A stretch of 24,685 nucleotides of DNA from a virus: IMG/VR virus record IMGVR_UViG_3300031576_000268, positions 1 through 24,685 of that record. One strand, written 5' to 3'. The notes beneath the pieces are model-generated. The model saw only the letters and a program-made list of their open reading frames with translations. It searched no databases and was not told the origin of the DNA. Both the position numbers and the translations under genes were made by a program. This document shows positions 1 to 6,707 of this stretch, piece by piece. The first letter of the stretch is position 1; each line of letters starts with the position of its first letter.

Positions 1-165
1 ACGATTCTTCTTGACAAGGCCAAAACACAGTTTTACGGTTTTGCCCCCTTCCCTAAGAACCCTACCCCCGAACGCCCTAGAGATCCAAGATCGCCCTTCC
101 AAGAGACAGCATCACGGTTCAGTGATGCACCCCCCACTGGAAAGGGGGGGGTCGGGGGGGGTTGA
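1..165 (+). CDS. 3' end of an unidentified upstream gene (partial)
   Basis: Frame 1 is open from the left edge to a TGA at 163-165, giving a 54-residue C-terminal fragment. It begins TILLDKAKTQFYGF, then becomes rich in Pro, Arg and Lys and ends in a Gly-rich tail (GKGGVGGG), like a disordered C-terminus. No domain can be recognised. Upstream of the portal in such phages the large terminase is commonly found, so a TerL tail is the positional guess, but no terminase motif is visible. Frame 2 is also open to a TAG at 170-172, so the frame choice is uncertain. Frame 1 was preferred because its composition looks more like a protein tail. Confidence 0.4.
   Translation, partial: TILLDKAKTQFYGFAPFPKNPTPERPRDPRSPFQETASRFSDAPPTGKGGVGGG
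130..161 (+). other. C-tract/G-tract inverted repeat with two G8 runs
   Basis: Six C (130-135) are followed after eight bases by eight G (144-151), a TC, and eight more G (154-161). The C run can pair with either G run to form a strong GC hairpin. The two G runs also fit a four-tract G-quadruplex pattern if each is split. The element lies at the 3' end of the upstream ORF and just before the intergenic region. There is no T-tract after it, so it is not a typical intrinsic terminator. Homopolymer runs like this are also prone to sequencing length error, which would change the upstream frame. Confidence 0.5.
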
Positions 166-193
166 TGCTTAGGAAAGACTGCTCGGTGCTGAA

Positions 194-277
194 GAGAGGT
201 GATCGGTGCGTGGATCCTTTGGTAAGGAATCCGTCTGCTTGCAGACTCCTGCACGCGCCCAAGGTACGTCACTTCTT
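194..277 (+). ncRNA. Candidate structured RNA (three-way junction)
   Basis: By hand folding, 194-202 pairs with 269-277 (9 bp, two G-U). Inside it, 205-211 pairs with 253-259 (7 bp, one G-U). That helix encloses two adjacent hairpins: 212-219 with 224-232 (8 bp, one bulged A at 228, TGGT loop) and 233-237 with 242-246 (5 bp, CTTG loop). The hairpins touch without spacer, and 247-252 joins back to the closing stem, so the fold is a compact three-way junction. It lies in the gap between the upstream ORF and the small gene at 373. It is not a tRNA: there is no T-loop sequence or cloverleaf spacing. It could be a leader element or a phage small RNA. Neither promoter nor conservation has been shown. 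Confidence 0.35.
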
Positions 278-291
278 GGTTGCAAGTTTTC

Positions 292-309
292 ACAAACCGT
301 GTTTGTTTT
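292..309 (+). terminator. Weak hairpin followed by a short T run
   Basis: ACAAAC (292-297) and GTTTGT (301-306) form a perfect 6-bp stem with a CGT loop, followed by TTT (307-309). The stem is AU-rich and the T run very short, so termination would be weak at best. It may simply be part of the untranslated leader of the gene at 373. The rest of 166-372 holds no convincing gene or sigma-70 promoter. Confidence 0.2.
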
Positions 310-372
310 GAACGATTATTGGTGGGGGCCCCGGGCGGCTTGCCGTGGATATAGTATTTGGAGGGACTGGGG

Positions 373-525
373 ATGCCGTTGACGAAGAAGGGTGCTAAAA
401 TCAAGCGTTCGATGGAGCGGGGTTACGGGACGAAAAAGAAGGGGACTCAAGTTTTTTATGCCAGTGTGAATGCTGGCAAGATCAAGGGTGCACATGTCGG
501 GAAGAGGCGCGGACGGGGTCTCTAA
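373..525 (+). CDS. Conserved short basic phage protein (50 aa)
   Basis: This is a 50-residue Lys/Arg/Gly-rich protein starting MPLTKKGAKIKRSMERGYG, with a central VFYASVNAGKIKG. The pattern MPLTKKGxKIxxxM...G.KKG..VFYAS.N.GKIKG is one I recognise from many short uncharacterised proteins of tailed phages, often near the terminase and portal genes. Function is unknown; the charge would suit binding to nucleic acid, but that is inference. The ATG has a GGAGGG-like ribosome site at 359-365. Its last 32 bases overlap the start of the next gene in another frame. Confidence 0.75.
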   Translation: MPLTKKGAKIKRSMERGYGTKKKGTQVFYASVNAGKIKGAHVGKRRGRGL

Positions 526-1231
526 CGAGACTCCGGAAGCGCCCTCGGCGCGTCCGGAGGAGGGTCCGGTCAGGGAGCACCGCAAGTTAAGGGCGTTCAG
601 CCGTCATTTATTTGGCGGTCTATATTTTCCGGCGAATGATAGCGGGATTCCCAGGTGGATACGCGGCGCTGAAACCGTTGACAGATGCTACGCATATGTT
701 GACAAATTCGGTGTGGCGTTAGATATTGGGGCGCATGTTGGTCTTTACGCCCTACGTCTGGCGCGGCGGTTTGAGGCGGTGTATGCCTTCGAACCGGACA
801 TCCACAATTTCGATTGTTTGGTTACCAATGTTGTCCGTCTTGGCAACATTCATTGTTGTCAGGCAGCTCTGGGCGCTAGCTCTGTGGAGGTACGGATGGT
901 GGGGAAGCCGAGTGTTAGCAAGCGGGTAGAACACTTCACGACGGAACAGGAAGCGAAGGTATGTTTGACGGCGGTACAGATGCGGCCCTTGGATTGGTTT
1001 GGTTTAGAGCCTGATTTTGTCAAGATTGATGTAGAGGGTTATGAGCGGCTAGTTTTGGTTGGGGGGGAGAAGACTTTCAGGAAGCACCGGCCGGTGGTGA
1101 TACTGGAGGACAAGGGGCATTGGGCGCGGTATGGATCAAGCTCCCCTTTGAGCTTGTTGGAGAATTGGGGCGCTCGTCAGATGGAACATCTTGATCCTGA
1201 CGTAATATACAGGTGGCCAAATGAACGTTGA
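494..1231 (+). CDS. FkbM-family SAM-dependent methyltransferase
   Basis: This is a 245-residue protein with the Rossmann motifs of FkbM methyltransferases: motif I ALDIGAHVGLYALRLA at about residues 75-90, the acidic loop VYAFEPD at 96-102, and the family hallmark VKIDVEGYE at 176-184. The family O-methylates sugars and other hydroxyls using S-adenosylmethionine. The first ~35 residues are Pro/Glu/Arg-rich and outside the domain. An in-frame ATG at 470 is possible, but the ATG at 494 follows AAGGGTG at suitable spacing and is preferred. The gene overlaps the small upstream gene by 32 bases and the next glycosyltransferase gene by 11, so it is probably translated as part of one operon. The likely substrate is a glycan made by the neighbouring glycosyltransferases (inference). 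Confidence 0.85.
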   Translation: MSGRGADGVSNETPEAPSARPEEGPVREHRKLRAFSRHLFGGLYFPANDSGIPRWIRGAETVDRCYAYVDKFGVALDIGAHVGLYALRLARRFEAVYAFEPDIHNFDCLVTNVVRLGNIHCCQAALGASSVEVRMVGKPSVSKRVEHFTTEQEAKVCLTAVQMRPLDWFGLEPDFVKIDVEGYERLVLVGGEKTFRKHRPVVILEDKGHWARYGSSSPLSLLENWGARQMEHLDPDVIYRWPNER

Positions 1232-2033
1232 CTCCTTGCTGGGCGCGCCGGGGGCGCTTCCGGAGTCGCCTTTGGGGGCCTTAATGCCCTTCCCGGTTTA
1301 TGTTGGGTATGATTCCAAGCAGGTGCTTGCGTATGATGTGTGTGTGTTATCGCTCATGCGGCGCAGCACTGTGCCGTTGCACATTGTCAAGTTGCAGAGG
1401 GATGCCTTAAGTTGGCCTGGCGGTGGGGGGATTTTCGAACGGAAATGGTTTGCGATGGGCGAGCAGGAGTATGACGAGTCGACCAAGCGTCCATTTTCGA
1501 CGGAGTTTGCCTTCACGCGGTTTCTTGTCCCGATTTTGCAGCAGTATGAGGGGTGGGCTCTTTTCTGCGACAGTGATTTCTTATTTCGCGCTGACATTGG
1601 TGAGTTATTGGCCTTGCGGGACGACAAGTATGCTGTCATGTGTGTCAAGCATGATTTCAGGCCGGTTGAGACGGTAAAGATGGATGGCAAGTTGCAGACG
1701 AGTTATTTCCGTAAGAATTGGTCAAGTTTCGTGCTGTGGAATTGTTCCCATAAGCACAATCTATCGATCAGGAGGGAGGATGTGAATTGCAAGCCAGGTG
1801 ATTGGCTTCACCAATTCCGGTGGTTACGGGATGGGGACATTGGGGAATTGCCGGTGGAGTGGAACTGGCTGGAGGGGGTAAGCGATTCTTCGATCGACCC
1901 GAAGGCAGTACACTACACGCGAGGAGGGCCGTGGTATGAGCGATACAAAGACGCTGCTTATGCCGACGAGTGGCGCGGCTACCTTAGGAGCTGGGTCTCA
2001 TTGCCTTACGAGTTGGGATTGGAGAGGGTATGA
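1221..2033 (+). CDS. Glycosyltransferase, GT8-like (GT-A fold)
   Basis: This is a 270-residue protein with a GT-A layout. An N-terminal nucleotide-binding strand (FPVYVGYDSKQ, about residues 24-34) is followed by FSTEFAFTRFLVP (92-104), then a metal-binding DxD as FCDSDF (115-120). SSFVLWNC lies at 168-175, and a C-terminal VHYTRGGPWY (230-239) gives a late His of the kind GT8 enzymes use with the metal. Such enzymes move a sugar from a nucleotide-sugar donor to an acceptor; donor and acceptor cannot be read here. The ATG at 1221 follows AGGTGG; an in-frame ATG at 1284 lies just before the conserved part and is the alternative start. The 3' end overlaps the next gene by 98 bases. Confidence 0.8.
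   Translation: MNVDSLLGAPGALPESPLGALMPFPVYVGYDSKQVLAYDVCVLSLMRRSTVPLHIVKLQRDALSWPGGGGIFERKWFAMGEQEYDESTKRPFSTEFAFTRFLVPILQQYEGWALFCDSDFLFRADIGELLALRDDKYAVMCVKHDFRPVETVKMDGKLQTSYFRKNWSSFVLWNCSHKHNLSIRREDVNCKPGDWLHQFRWLRDGDIGELPVEWNWLEGVSDSSIDPKAVHYTRGGPWYERYKDAAYADEWRGYLRSWVSLPYELGLERV
1921..1928 (+). promoter_or_regulatory. Ribosome binding site deciding the start at 1936
   Basis: GAGGAGGG lies 7 bases before the ATG at 1936, inside the coding sequence of the upstream glycosyltransferase. It is the strongest Shine-Dalgarno sequence nearby and supports the long overlapping start rather than a start beyond the upstream stop codon. Confidence 0.7.
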
Positions 2034-2739
2034 GGCGTATGGAAAGTCTTTTCTCGAGACCTACCTTCAGAATGTGGGTCTGCCTCTTATGGTGTCTTGC
2101 GAGTCGGGTTGTCCGGTCACGCAAACGGACGGCTGCGCCGTCCGTTACGTTAGGTGCGAAGCCGACGCAGCGAGGGCTGCTTTCGCGAGACGGAACCATG
2201 ACGACATACGGGCGCACGGGCTATTCCATATCGGGGGCGGAAAATACAGGAAGGACTACAAATGGGACGCCATGAAATGGCACAACAAGGCGTTCGCCAT
2301 GACCAACATGGACGGCATATCCCTGGGCGGCTGGCGGATATGGATAGACGGGGACGTGACGTTTCACGCGCCCATGACGGAGGTGGATTGGTGCGAGATA
2401 TTGGATGACGAATACTTGGGAGTGTATATAGGCCGAACTGACTGGCCTCATTCCGAGTGCGGTTTTTTGGCCCTGAATCTTGGTCGTGGTGGCGTCTCGT
2501 TTCTGCTTTCCATGCGAGAAATATGGGCTTCGGATGCCGTGTTTAGATTGAGGGAATGGCATGATGCTTGGGTGTTCGATACGGTCCGCGCCATATATCA
2601 GGCGCGGGGATTCCGGTTCAAGGATCTGGCCGCTGGCGTTGGCGGAATGCATCCGTGGCCCCAGACGGTTCTTGGGCGCTTCATGACGCATCATAAGGGG
2701 CCTGTGGCGAAGGGAGAGCAGTATGGCCGGCCGGTATAA
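1936..2739 (+). CDS. Second glycosyltransferase-like protein (GT-A type)
   Basis: This is a 267-residue protein. The core runs from LTSWDWRGYEAYG (about residues 24-36) through DYKWDAMKWHNKAFAM (107-122) to a DxD strand RIWIDGDV (134-141). SECGFLALNL (173-182), EWHDAWVFDTVR (207-218) and a His-rich end MTHHKGPVAKGE (250-261) follow. I recognise this pattern from uncharacterised phage and bacterial glycosyltransferase-like proteins; the DGD and late His pair fit a metal-dependent GT-A enzyme. The specific activity is unknown. The first ~23 residues are low in complexity and coincide with the 98-base overlap with the upstream gene. The 3' end overlaps the next gene by 17 bases. Confidence 0.7.
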   Translation: MSDTKTLLMPTSGAATLGAGSHCLTSWDWRGYEAYGKSFLETYLQNVGLPLMVSCESGCPVTQTDGCAVRYVRCEADAARAAFARRNHDDIRAHGLFHIGGGKYRKDYKWDAMKWHNKAFAMTNMDGISLGGWRIWIDGDVTFHAPMTEVDWCEILDDEYLGVYIGRTDWPHSECGFLALNLGRGGVSFLLSMREIWASDAVFRLREWHDAWVFDTVRAIYQARGFRFKDLAAGVGGMHPWPQTVLGRFMTHHKGPVAKGEQYGRPV

Positions 2740-4108
2740 GCAGCTTGGCATCGTCATTGCCAACGTCAAGCCGGCGAAAATTGTCGAAATTGGTACGTGG
2801 AACGGGGATCGGGCCGTTGAAATGGCCACGGAAGCCCTGAAATACGTCCCCGAAGTCACCTATGACGGGTTCGACCTCTTTGAATCGGCCACTCCGGAGA
2901 CCGATTCGGAGGAAAACAACGTCAAAGTGCCTTCTACGCTGGAGGATGTAAGTAAAAAACTGAACGATTTCGCCGCTGCGGTGGAAAAAGACGGGAAAAA
3001 GTTTGCCTTCAGCCTCACCCAGTGCAACACACGGGATTTGACGAATCCGATAACGGGGGATTTTGCCTTTATTGATGGCGGGCATTCCCTGGAGACCATC
3101 CGGCACGACGTAGAGCTTACCCGCGGCGTCCAGGTGGTCGTACTGGACGACTATTACACCAAGGATGGCGACGGAAAATGCCCCGATCTCGAGAAGTTTG
3201 GTGCCAACTGCGTTTTTGGGTCGGACTGGAAGATCCTCTCGGAAAAAGATCCCGTCAAAGACGGAGGGTTCGTGCAGATGCTAGTGAGGGGCTGGCAGCC
3301 GAAGGTGAATCTGATAGTAAAGACGAAGAATTGCGTCCCGCACGAAGAAATACTTAAGAATATCAAATATACGCAGACCAAGGGCCTTAAGCAGATCGTA
3401 GAGTGCAAGCCCCACGAGTTGCGCGCCATCTTTGTGTCTGCCGGACCGTCATACAAGAAGTACTTGCGGGAAATAAGGGAGTGGACCGAGAACCGGGACG
3501 CCCGGGTCGTATGCGTCAAGCACTCTCACGATTTTCTTGTGGCGAACGGGATCATGCCGTGGGCGTGTGTGCTACTGGATCCGAGGTCCCATGTGAAGGA
3601 GTTCATTGAAAATCCCCACCAGGATGTGATTTACTTTACTGCGTCTATGGTCGACAAGACGACCATCGATCGGCTGGTAGAGTTCAGCGCGAATGTCTGG
3701 GTGTACCATCCGAAGGTCGGGGCCGGCGAGGAAGAGCTTATCAAGGCTCAATCCTTTCTTGTCCCGGGCGGGTCGACCGCGGCCACGCGCGGACTAGTGC
3801 TGTTGTCCGCCCTGGGGTTCAGGAAGTTCACGCTGTACGGCTACGATTCATGCTATCGCACAAAGCCAGATATGGATCAGAAGAACGATGCCGGGCAACA
3901 GAAGAATTTCCACGTCAATGTCAGCGGCCGGAATTTCTGGTCAGACGGCGAGTTGATAGCGCAGGCACAGGATTTCGAACGCCTGATTAGGGAATGGCAT
4001 ATGGTGGACGTGGAAGTGTACGGTGACGGTATGGTCAAGCACCTGAACGACTTCATCAAGGGATTCAAGCCGCGGTTTTGCGACGTGTTTCCCGAGACGA
4101 GGCTCTAG
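2723..4108 (+). CDS. Fusion: class I methyltransferase + MptE-like/DUF115 domain
   Basis: This 461-residue protein has two parts. Residues ~18-190 carry class I SAM methyltransferase motifs: VEIGTWNG (21-28), YDGFDLFE (47-54), FAFIDGGHS (114-122) and VVVLDDYY (138-145), the last two typical of the Methyltransf_24 group. Residues ~230-460 match the MptE-like/DUF115 fold also found in the flagellin motility-associated factor (Maf) glycosyltransferases: AIFVSAGPSY (235-244), GIMPWACVLLDPR (276-288), then VPGGSTAATRG (347-357) with LGFRKFTLYGYDS (364-376). That second family includes sugar transfer to flagellin and a pterin diphosphokinase. Given two glycosyltransferases upstream, sugar chemistry is the likelier role. 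The ATG follows GGGAGAG. The gene stops 2 bases before the portal start. Confidence 0.75.
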   Translation: MAGRYKQLGIVIANVKPAKIVEIGTWNGDRAVEMATEALKYVPEVTYDGFDLFESATPETDSEENNVKVPSTLEDVSKKLNDFAAAVEKDGKKFAFSLTQCNTRDLTNPITGDFAFIDGGHSLETIRHDVELTRGVQVVVLDDYYTKDGDGKCPDLEKFGANCVFGSDWKILSEKDPVKDGGFVQMLVRGWQPKVNLIVKTKNCVPHEEILKNIKYTQTKGLKQIVECKPHELRAIFVSAGPSYKKYLREIREWTENRDARVVCVKHSHDFLVANGIMPWACVLLDPRSHVKEFIENPHQDVIYFTASMVDKTTIDRLVEFSANVWVYHPKVGAGEEELIKAQSFLVPGGSTAATRGLVLLSALGFRKFTLYGYDSCYRTKPDMDQKNDAGQQKNFHVNVSGRNFWSDGELIAQAQDFERLIREWHMVDVEVYGDGMVKHLNDFIKGFKPRFCDVFPETRL

Positions 4109-4110
4109 TT

Positions 4111-6237
4111 ATGGCAATGGCGCCCGGAACATTGGCGTCGGGGCTCGCCCCCCATAGCCTTGGCGACGGGGGGCAACCCCCCGAACTGTTCAACATCGCC
4201 TCTAGCCTGGAGGAGAAGGAACTTCTGGAGATCGGCAACTTGGCGTGGCGGGAATACAAGGAGGATCTGACCACTCGGACCGAGTGGCTGGAGATGCATG
4301 CCCACTGGATTAACCTGTATTACCATAGGGACAAGCCCCTGAATCCGCCGTGGAACGGTTCATCGCAAGAAGGCGTGCCGATGCTGGCGGAAGCCTGCAA
4401 TCAGTTTCACGCCCGGGCAGTCCCGGCATTTTTTCCGGGATCCGTGATCGTCAAGGCCATACCGACCGGCAATATAACTGATCTGGATCTGAAGCGGGCC
4501 GAGCGTGTGTCGAAACATCTGTCTTGGCAATTGTTGTCAAAGGATCTGTCGTACAAGAAACGCAAGGACGCGCTCCTTCTCGGTGTTGTATTGCACGGCT
4601 CCTTCTTCACGAAGACCTTCTGGGATGGCCAGAATGTAGTGGTGGAAAACGTGCGGGCCGAGGATCTGGTCTTGCCCTATAGTGTCGGGCCGCGGGAAAT
4701 CGAGAAGGTAGAACGCAAGACGCAATTGATCTGGATGAGTGTGAACGACAGTAAGATTCACGCCCAGGGGGGATTTTTCCTGCATGCGGCTGAAGCGTAC
4801 CAGCAGCCGGATCCGAAGCCGACCACCGCGGCCATCGATCAGGCTATGGGAATCCAGCCTGGTGTGCGGAGAGACTATTCCGACGCGTTACTCCTGGAGC
4901 AACACAGGCTGCTGGACCTGGACGACGACGGCATTGCCGAACCATACATTGTGACACTTGACGCCCAGACGCAGAAGGTTCTTCGCATTGCCATCCGATA
5001 CGAGGTCGACGAGACTGGGTATCCGACGGATGGCAAGAAGCCAATCGAGTACTTCACGCACTACCAGTTTCTGCCCAACCCGGATGGGGTGTACGGTCTC
5101 GGAATGGGACACTTGATTGCCCAGATCAACACCGCCGTCAACAAGATGATGCGGCAGACGGTCGACGCCGGGACGTTGCAGAATACCAAGTCCGGATTTG
5201 TGAACGACTCTCTCGGGGTGAAGAAGGGCGAAGTCGTTATGAGCATGGGCAAGTTTGTGCCAGTCCCCATGCTCACGTCGCGCATCCAGGACAACATACA
5301 GGAGTTCCAATTCTCGCCCCCAAGCCAGGCCATCGTCGCGATGATGGAATTGCTTATGTCGCGCGGGGACAGGCTTGCGACCGTTACCGAAGCACTGACC
5401 GGGCAGACGGAACAGGTCATGCAGCCGACCACCATCCTGTCCCTTGTCGACCAGGCCATGAAGGTCTTCTCCGCCAGCTTCGACCGGCTCATAGATAGCT
5501 GGTCCGAAGAGTTGCGGAAGATCTATAGGTTAAATGGAAAGTATCTGTCGGACCAGGAATACGTCACCATTCTTGATGCATATGGCTTGGAACGATTCCA
5601 GATAGGCAGGAAGGACTACGCTGCGGATTTGCAGATAGTTCCGATTGCCGATCCTAAGATGTCCTCAGCTCAGAGGAAGATGGCGAAGGCACAGGCCGAA
5701 TGGCAGTTCCTGTCTCAGAATCCGCTCGTATTGCAGAGCCCGACGCATTTCTATGAAGCGTCGAGGCGATATCTGGAGTCGATCGAGACGGAAAACATCA
5801 ACGCCGTGCTCCCGCGGCCGGTCACGGATCCCATGCGGGTGGACGATCCGAAGATTGAGAACATGGGCGCGATGATGCCGAATCCTGTTATTCCGAACGT
5901 ATACGCGGATCAGGATCACATGACCCACCTGATGGAACACGAGGCGATAAAGGTGGATCCGGTCTTCAGTGGGCGCTTGACGCCGCGGGGACTGCAAATG
6001 CTAGAATTGCATATCCAACTGCATGCTGCTTATATGTATGGTGTAAGGAATGCTGGACTCGGAGCCGTCCTCGCTGGACCAATGGGAAGTGGAGCAATGG
6101 CAGCACAACCCGGCTACGTTATGGTTCCTCCGCAGCTTGGCGGGCAAGTTCCGACCGCAGGACCTGTGGAAGGGGGCGGACAACCCCCTGCTCCTGGCGC
6201 GCCTCCAGGGGCAAATGGAGGTGCTGGACTATATTAG
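4111..6237 (+). CDS. Portal protein
   Basis: This is a 708-residue protein with the size and pattern of short-tailed phage portals. The N-terminal stem has PWNGSSQEGVPMLAEACNQ at about residues 80-98, followed by FHARAVPAFFP. A long alpha/beta middle includes the YQFLPNPDGVYGLGMGHL region, and helices follow with VTEALTGQTEQVMQPT. The last ~60 residues are Gly/Pro/Ala-rich and look disordered. The portal forms the dodecameric ring at one capsid vertex through which DNA is packaged and ejected. The ATG at 4111 follows the upstream stop by two bases and has ACGAGG upstream; a TTG at 4078 in the same frame is less likely. The disordered 3' end is overlapped by another reading frame (6050-6259). 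Confidence 0.85.
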   Translation: MAMAPGTLASGLAPHSLGDGGQPPELFNIASSLEEKELLEIGNLAWREYKEDLTTRTEWLEMHAHWINLYYHRDKPLNPPWNGSSQEGVPMLAEACNQFHARAVPAFFPGSVIVKAIPTGNITDLDLKRAERVSKHLSWQLLSKDLSYKKRKDALLLGVVLHGSFFTKTFWDGQNVVVENVRAEDLVLPYSVGPREIEKVERKTQLIWMSVNDSKIHAQGGFFLHAAEAYQQPDPKPTTAAIDQAMGIQPGVRRDYSDALLLEQHRLLDLDDDGIAEPYIVTLDAQTQKVLRIAIRYEVDETGYPTDGKKPIEYFTHYQFLPNPDGVYGLGMGHLIAQINTAVNKMMRQTVDAGTLQNTKSGFVNDSLGVKKGEVVMSMGKFVPVPMLTSRIQDNIQEFQFSPPSQAIVAMMELLMSRGDRLATVTEALTGQTEQVMQPTTILSLVDQAMKVFSASFDRLIDSWSEELRKIYRLNGKYLSDQEYVTILDAYGLERFQIGRKDYAADLQIVPIADPKMSSAQRKMAKAQAEWQFLSQNPLVLQSPTHFYEASRRYLESIETENINAVLPRPVTDPMRVDDPKIENMGAMMPNPVIPNVYADQDHMTHLMEHEAIKVDPVFSGRLTPRGLQMLELHIQLHAAYMYGVRNAGLGAVLAGPMGSGAMAAQPGYVMVPPQLGGQVPTAGPVEGGGQPPAPGAPPGANGGAGLY

Positions 6238-6259
6238 GCTGCTTATGCGCGATAAGTAG
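6050..6259 (+). CDS. Small phage protein overlapping the portal 3' end
   Basis: This 69-residue frame starts inside the portal gene (188-base overlap, +1 frame) and ends 22 bases past its stop. It reads as a real protein: WEVEQWQHNPATLWFL (about residues 12-27) and then an LxxGQMEVLDYIRLL end (52-66). This resembles a class of small proteins often coded just after phage portal genes, with a W..HP.T..F start and a GQ..AL..L end. Function is unknown. A stop codon lies just upstream in this frame, so the ATG at 6050 is the first possible start. AAGGA abuts it with no spacer, so initiation may depend on coupling or on a later start such as GTG at 6089. Confidence 0.55.
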   Translation: MLDSEPSSLDQWEVEQWQHNPATLWFLRSLAGKFRPQDLWKGADNPLLLARLQGQMEVLDYIRLLMRDK

Positions 6260-6293
6260 CAGTATATGGGGCCACGGACGAACGCACACAAAT

Positions 6294-6298
6294 GGAGA
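6294..6298 (+). promoter_or_regulatory. Ribosome binding site deciding the start at 6305
   Basis: GGAGA lies 6 bases before the ATG at 6305. The earlier in-frame ATG at 6266 has no comparable site, so 6305 was chosen as the start of the RyR-domain gene. Confidence 0.6.
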
Positions 6299-6304
6299 CG
6301 CGGG

Positions 6305-6685
6305 ATGGACGAAGCTTCTTTCGCGATTGATGTCGAGTCAATTGCCTCAATTTGTCATGAAGCAAACCGGCAATACTGTGCAGAGCTCGGCGATTTCTCA
6401 CAATTGGCTTGGAATGAGGCCGCGGCATGGCAACGCGAGAGCGCCATCTCCGGCGTCAAGGCGCGCGTGGCGAACCCGGGGCAGCCGCCGAGCACTTCGC
6501 ACGAAAGATGGATGGCTCACAAGCTCGCCGAGGGCTGGCAGTACGGACCGATCAAGGATGCCGACAAGAAAGAACACCCATGCTTGATGCACTATGAACA
6601 CCTGCCGGTCTCGCAACAGCGAAAAGACTATCTCTTCACCGCGATCATCGATGCGCTGAAGCCGATGCTGGATCAGGTGGACTGA
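6305..6685 (+). CDS. RyR-domain protein
   Basis: This is a 126-residue protein. The N-terminal half (ESIASICHEANRQYC at about 11-25, then FSQLAWNEAAAWQRESAISG) and C-terminal half (HERWMAHKLAEGWQYG at 66-81, HPCLMHYEHLP at 91-101, RKDYLFTAIIDAL) match the pattern of short RyR-domain proteins in phages and bacteria. The RyR domain is named after the repeat in ryanodine receptors; its role in phages is unknown. Its place between portal and co-chaperonin suggests co-expression with head genes but not a role in the virion. An in-frame ATG at 6266 would add 13 residues. Confidence 0.75.
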   Translation: MDEASFAIDVESIASICHEANRQYCAELGDFSQLAWNEAAAWQRESAISGVKARVANPGQPPSTSHERWMAHKLAEGWQYGPIKDADKKEHPCLMHYEHLPVSQQRKDYLFTAIIDALKPMLDQVD

Positions 6686-6707
6686 CGACTTACGGGGGGA
6701 TTAGAAA

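Noticed and set aside
11-39. A sigma-70 promoter: TTGACA at 11-16.
   Set aside because: The bases at the right distance (TACGGT at 34-39) are a poor -10 element and the site lies inside a probable coding end.
205-259. A tRNA in the intergenic gap because of the cloverleaf-like pairing.
   Set aside because: There is no T-loop consensus, no 7-bp acceptor with CCA-ready end and only two inner hairpins; the other strand fits no better.
172-277. Possible hammerhead ribozyme: CTGAAGA at 189-195 fits the CUGANGA core, and a GAAA lies at 173-176.
   Set aside because: In every strand order the GAAA and CUGANGA segments must be separated by a full stem; here only 12 bases lie between them, and no GAAA follows the next stem.
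165-311. A 48-residue frame starting at the ATG that overlaps the upstream TGA (TGATG).
   Set aside because: The only upstream site is the G-run, the product (Cys/His/Leu/Arg mix) resembles nothing known, and the same bases fold into the nested helices at 194-277. It remains an outside possibility.
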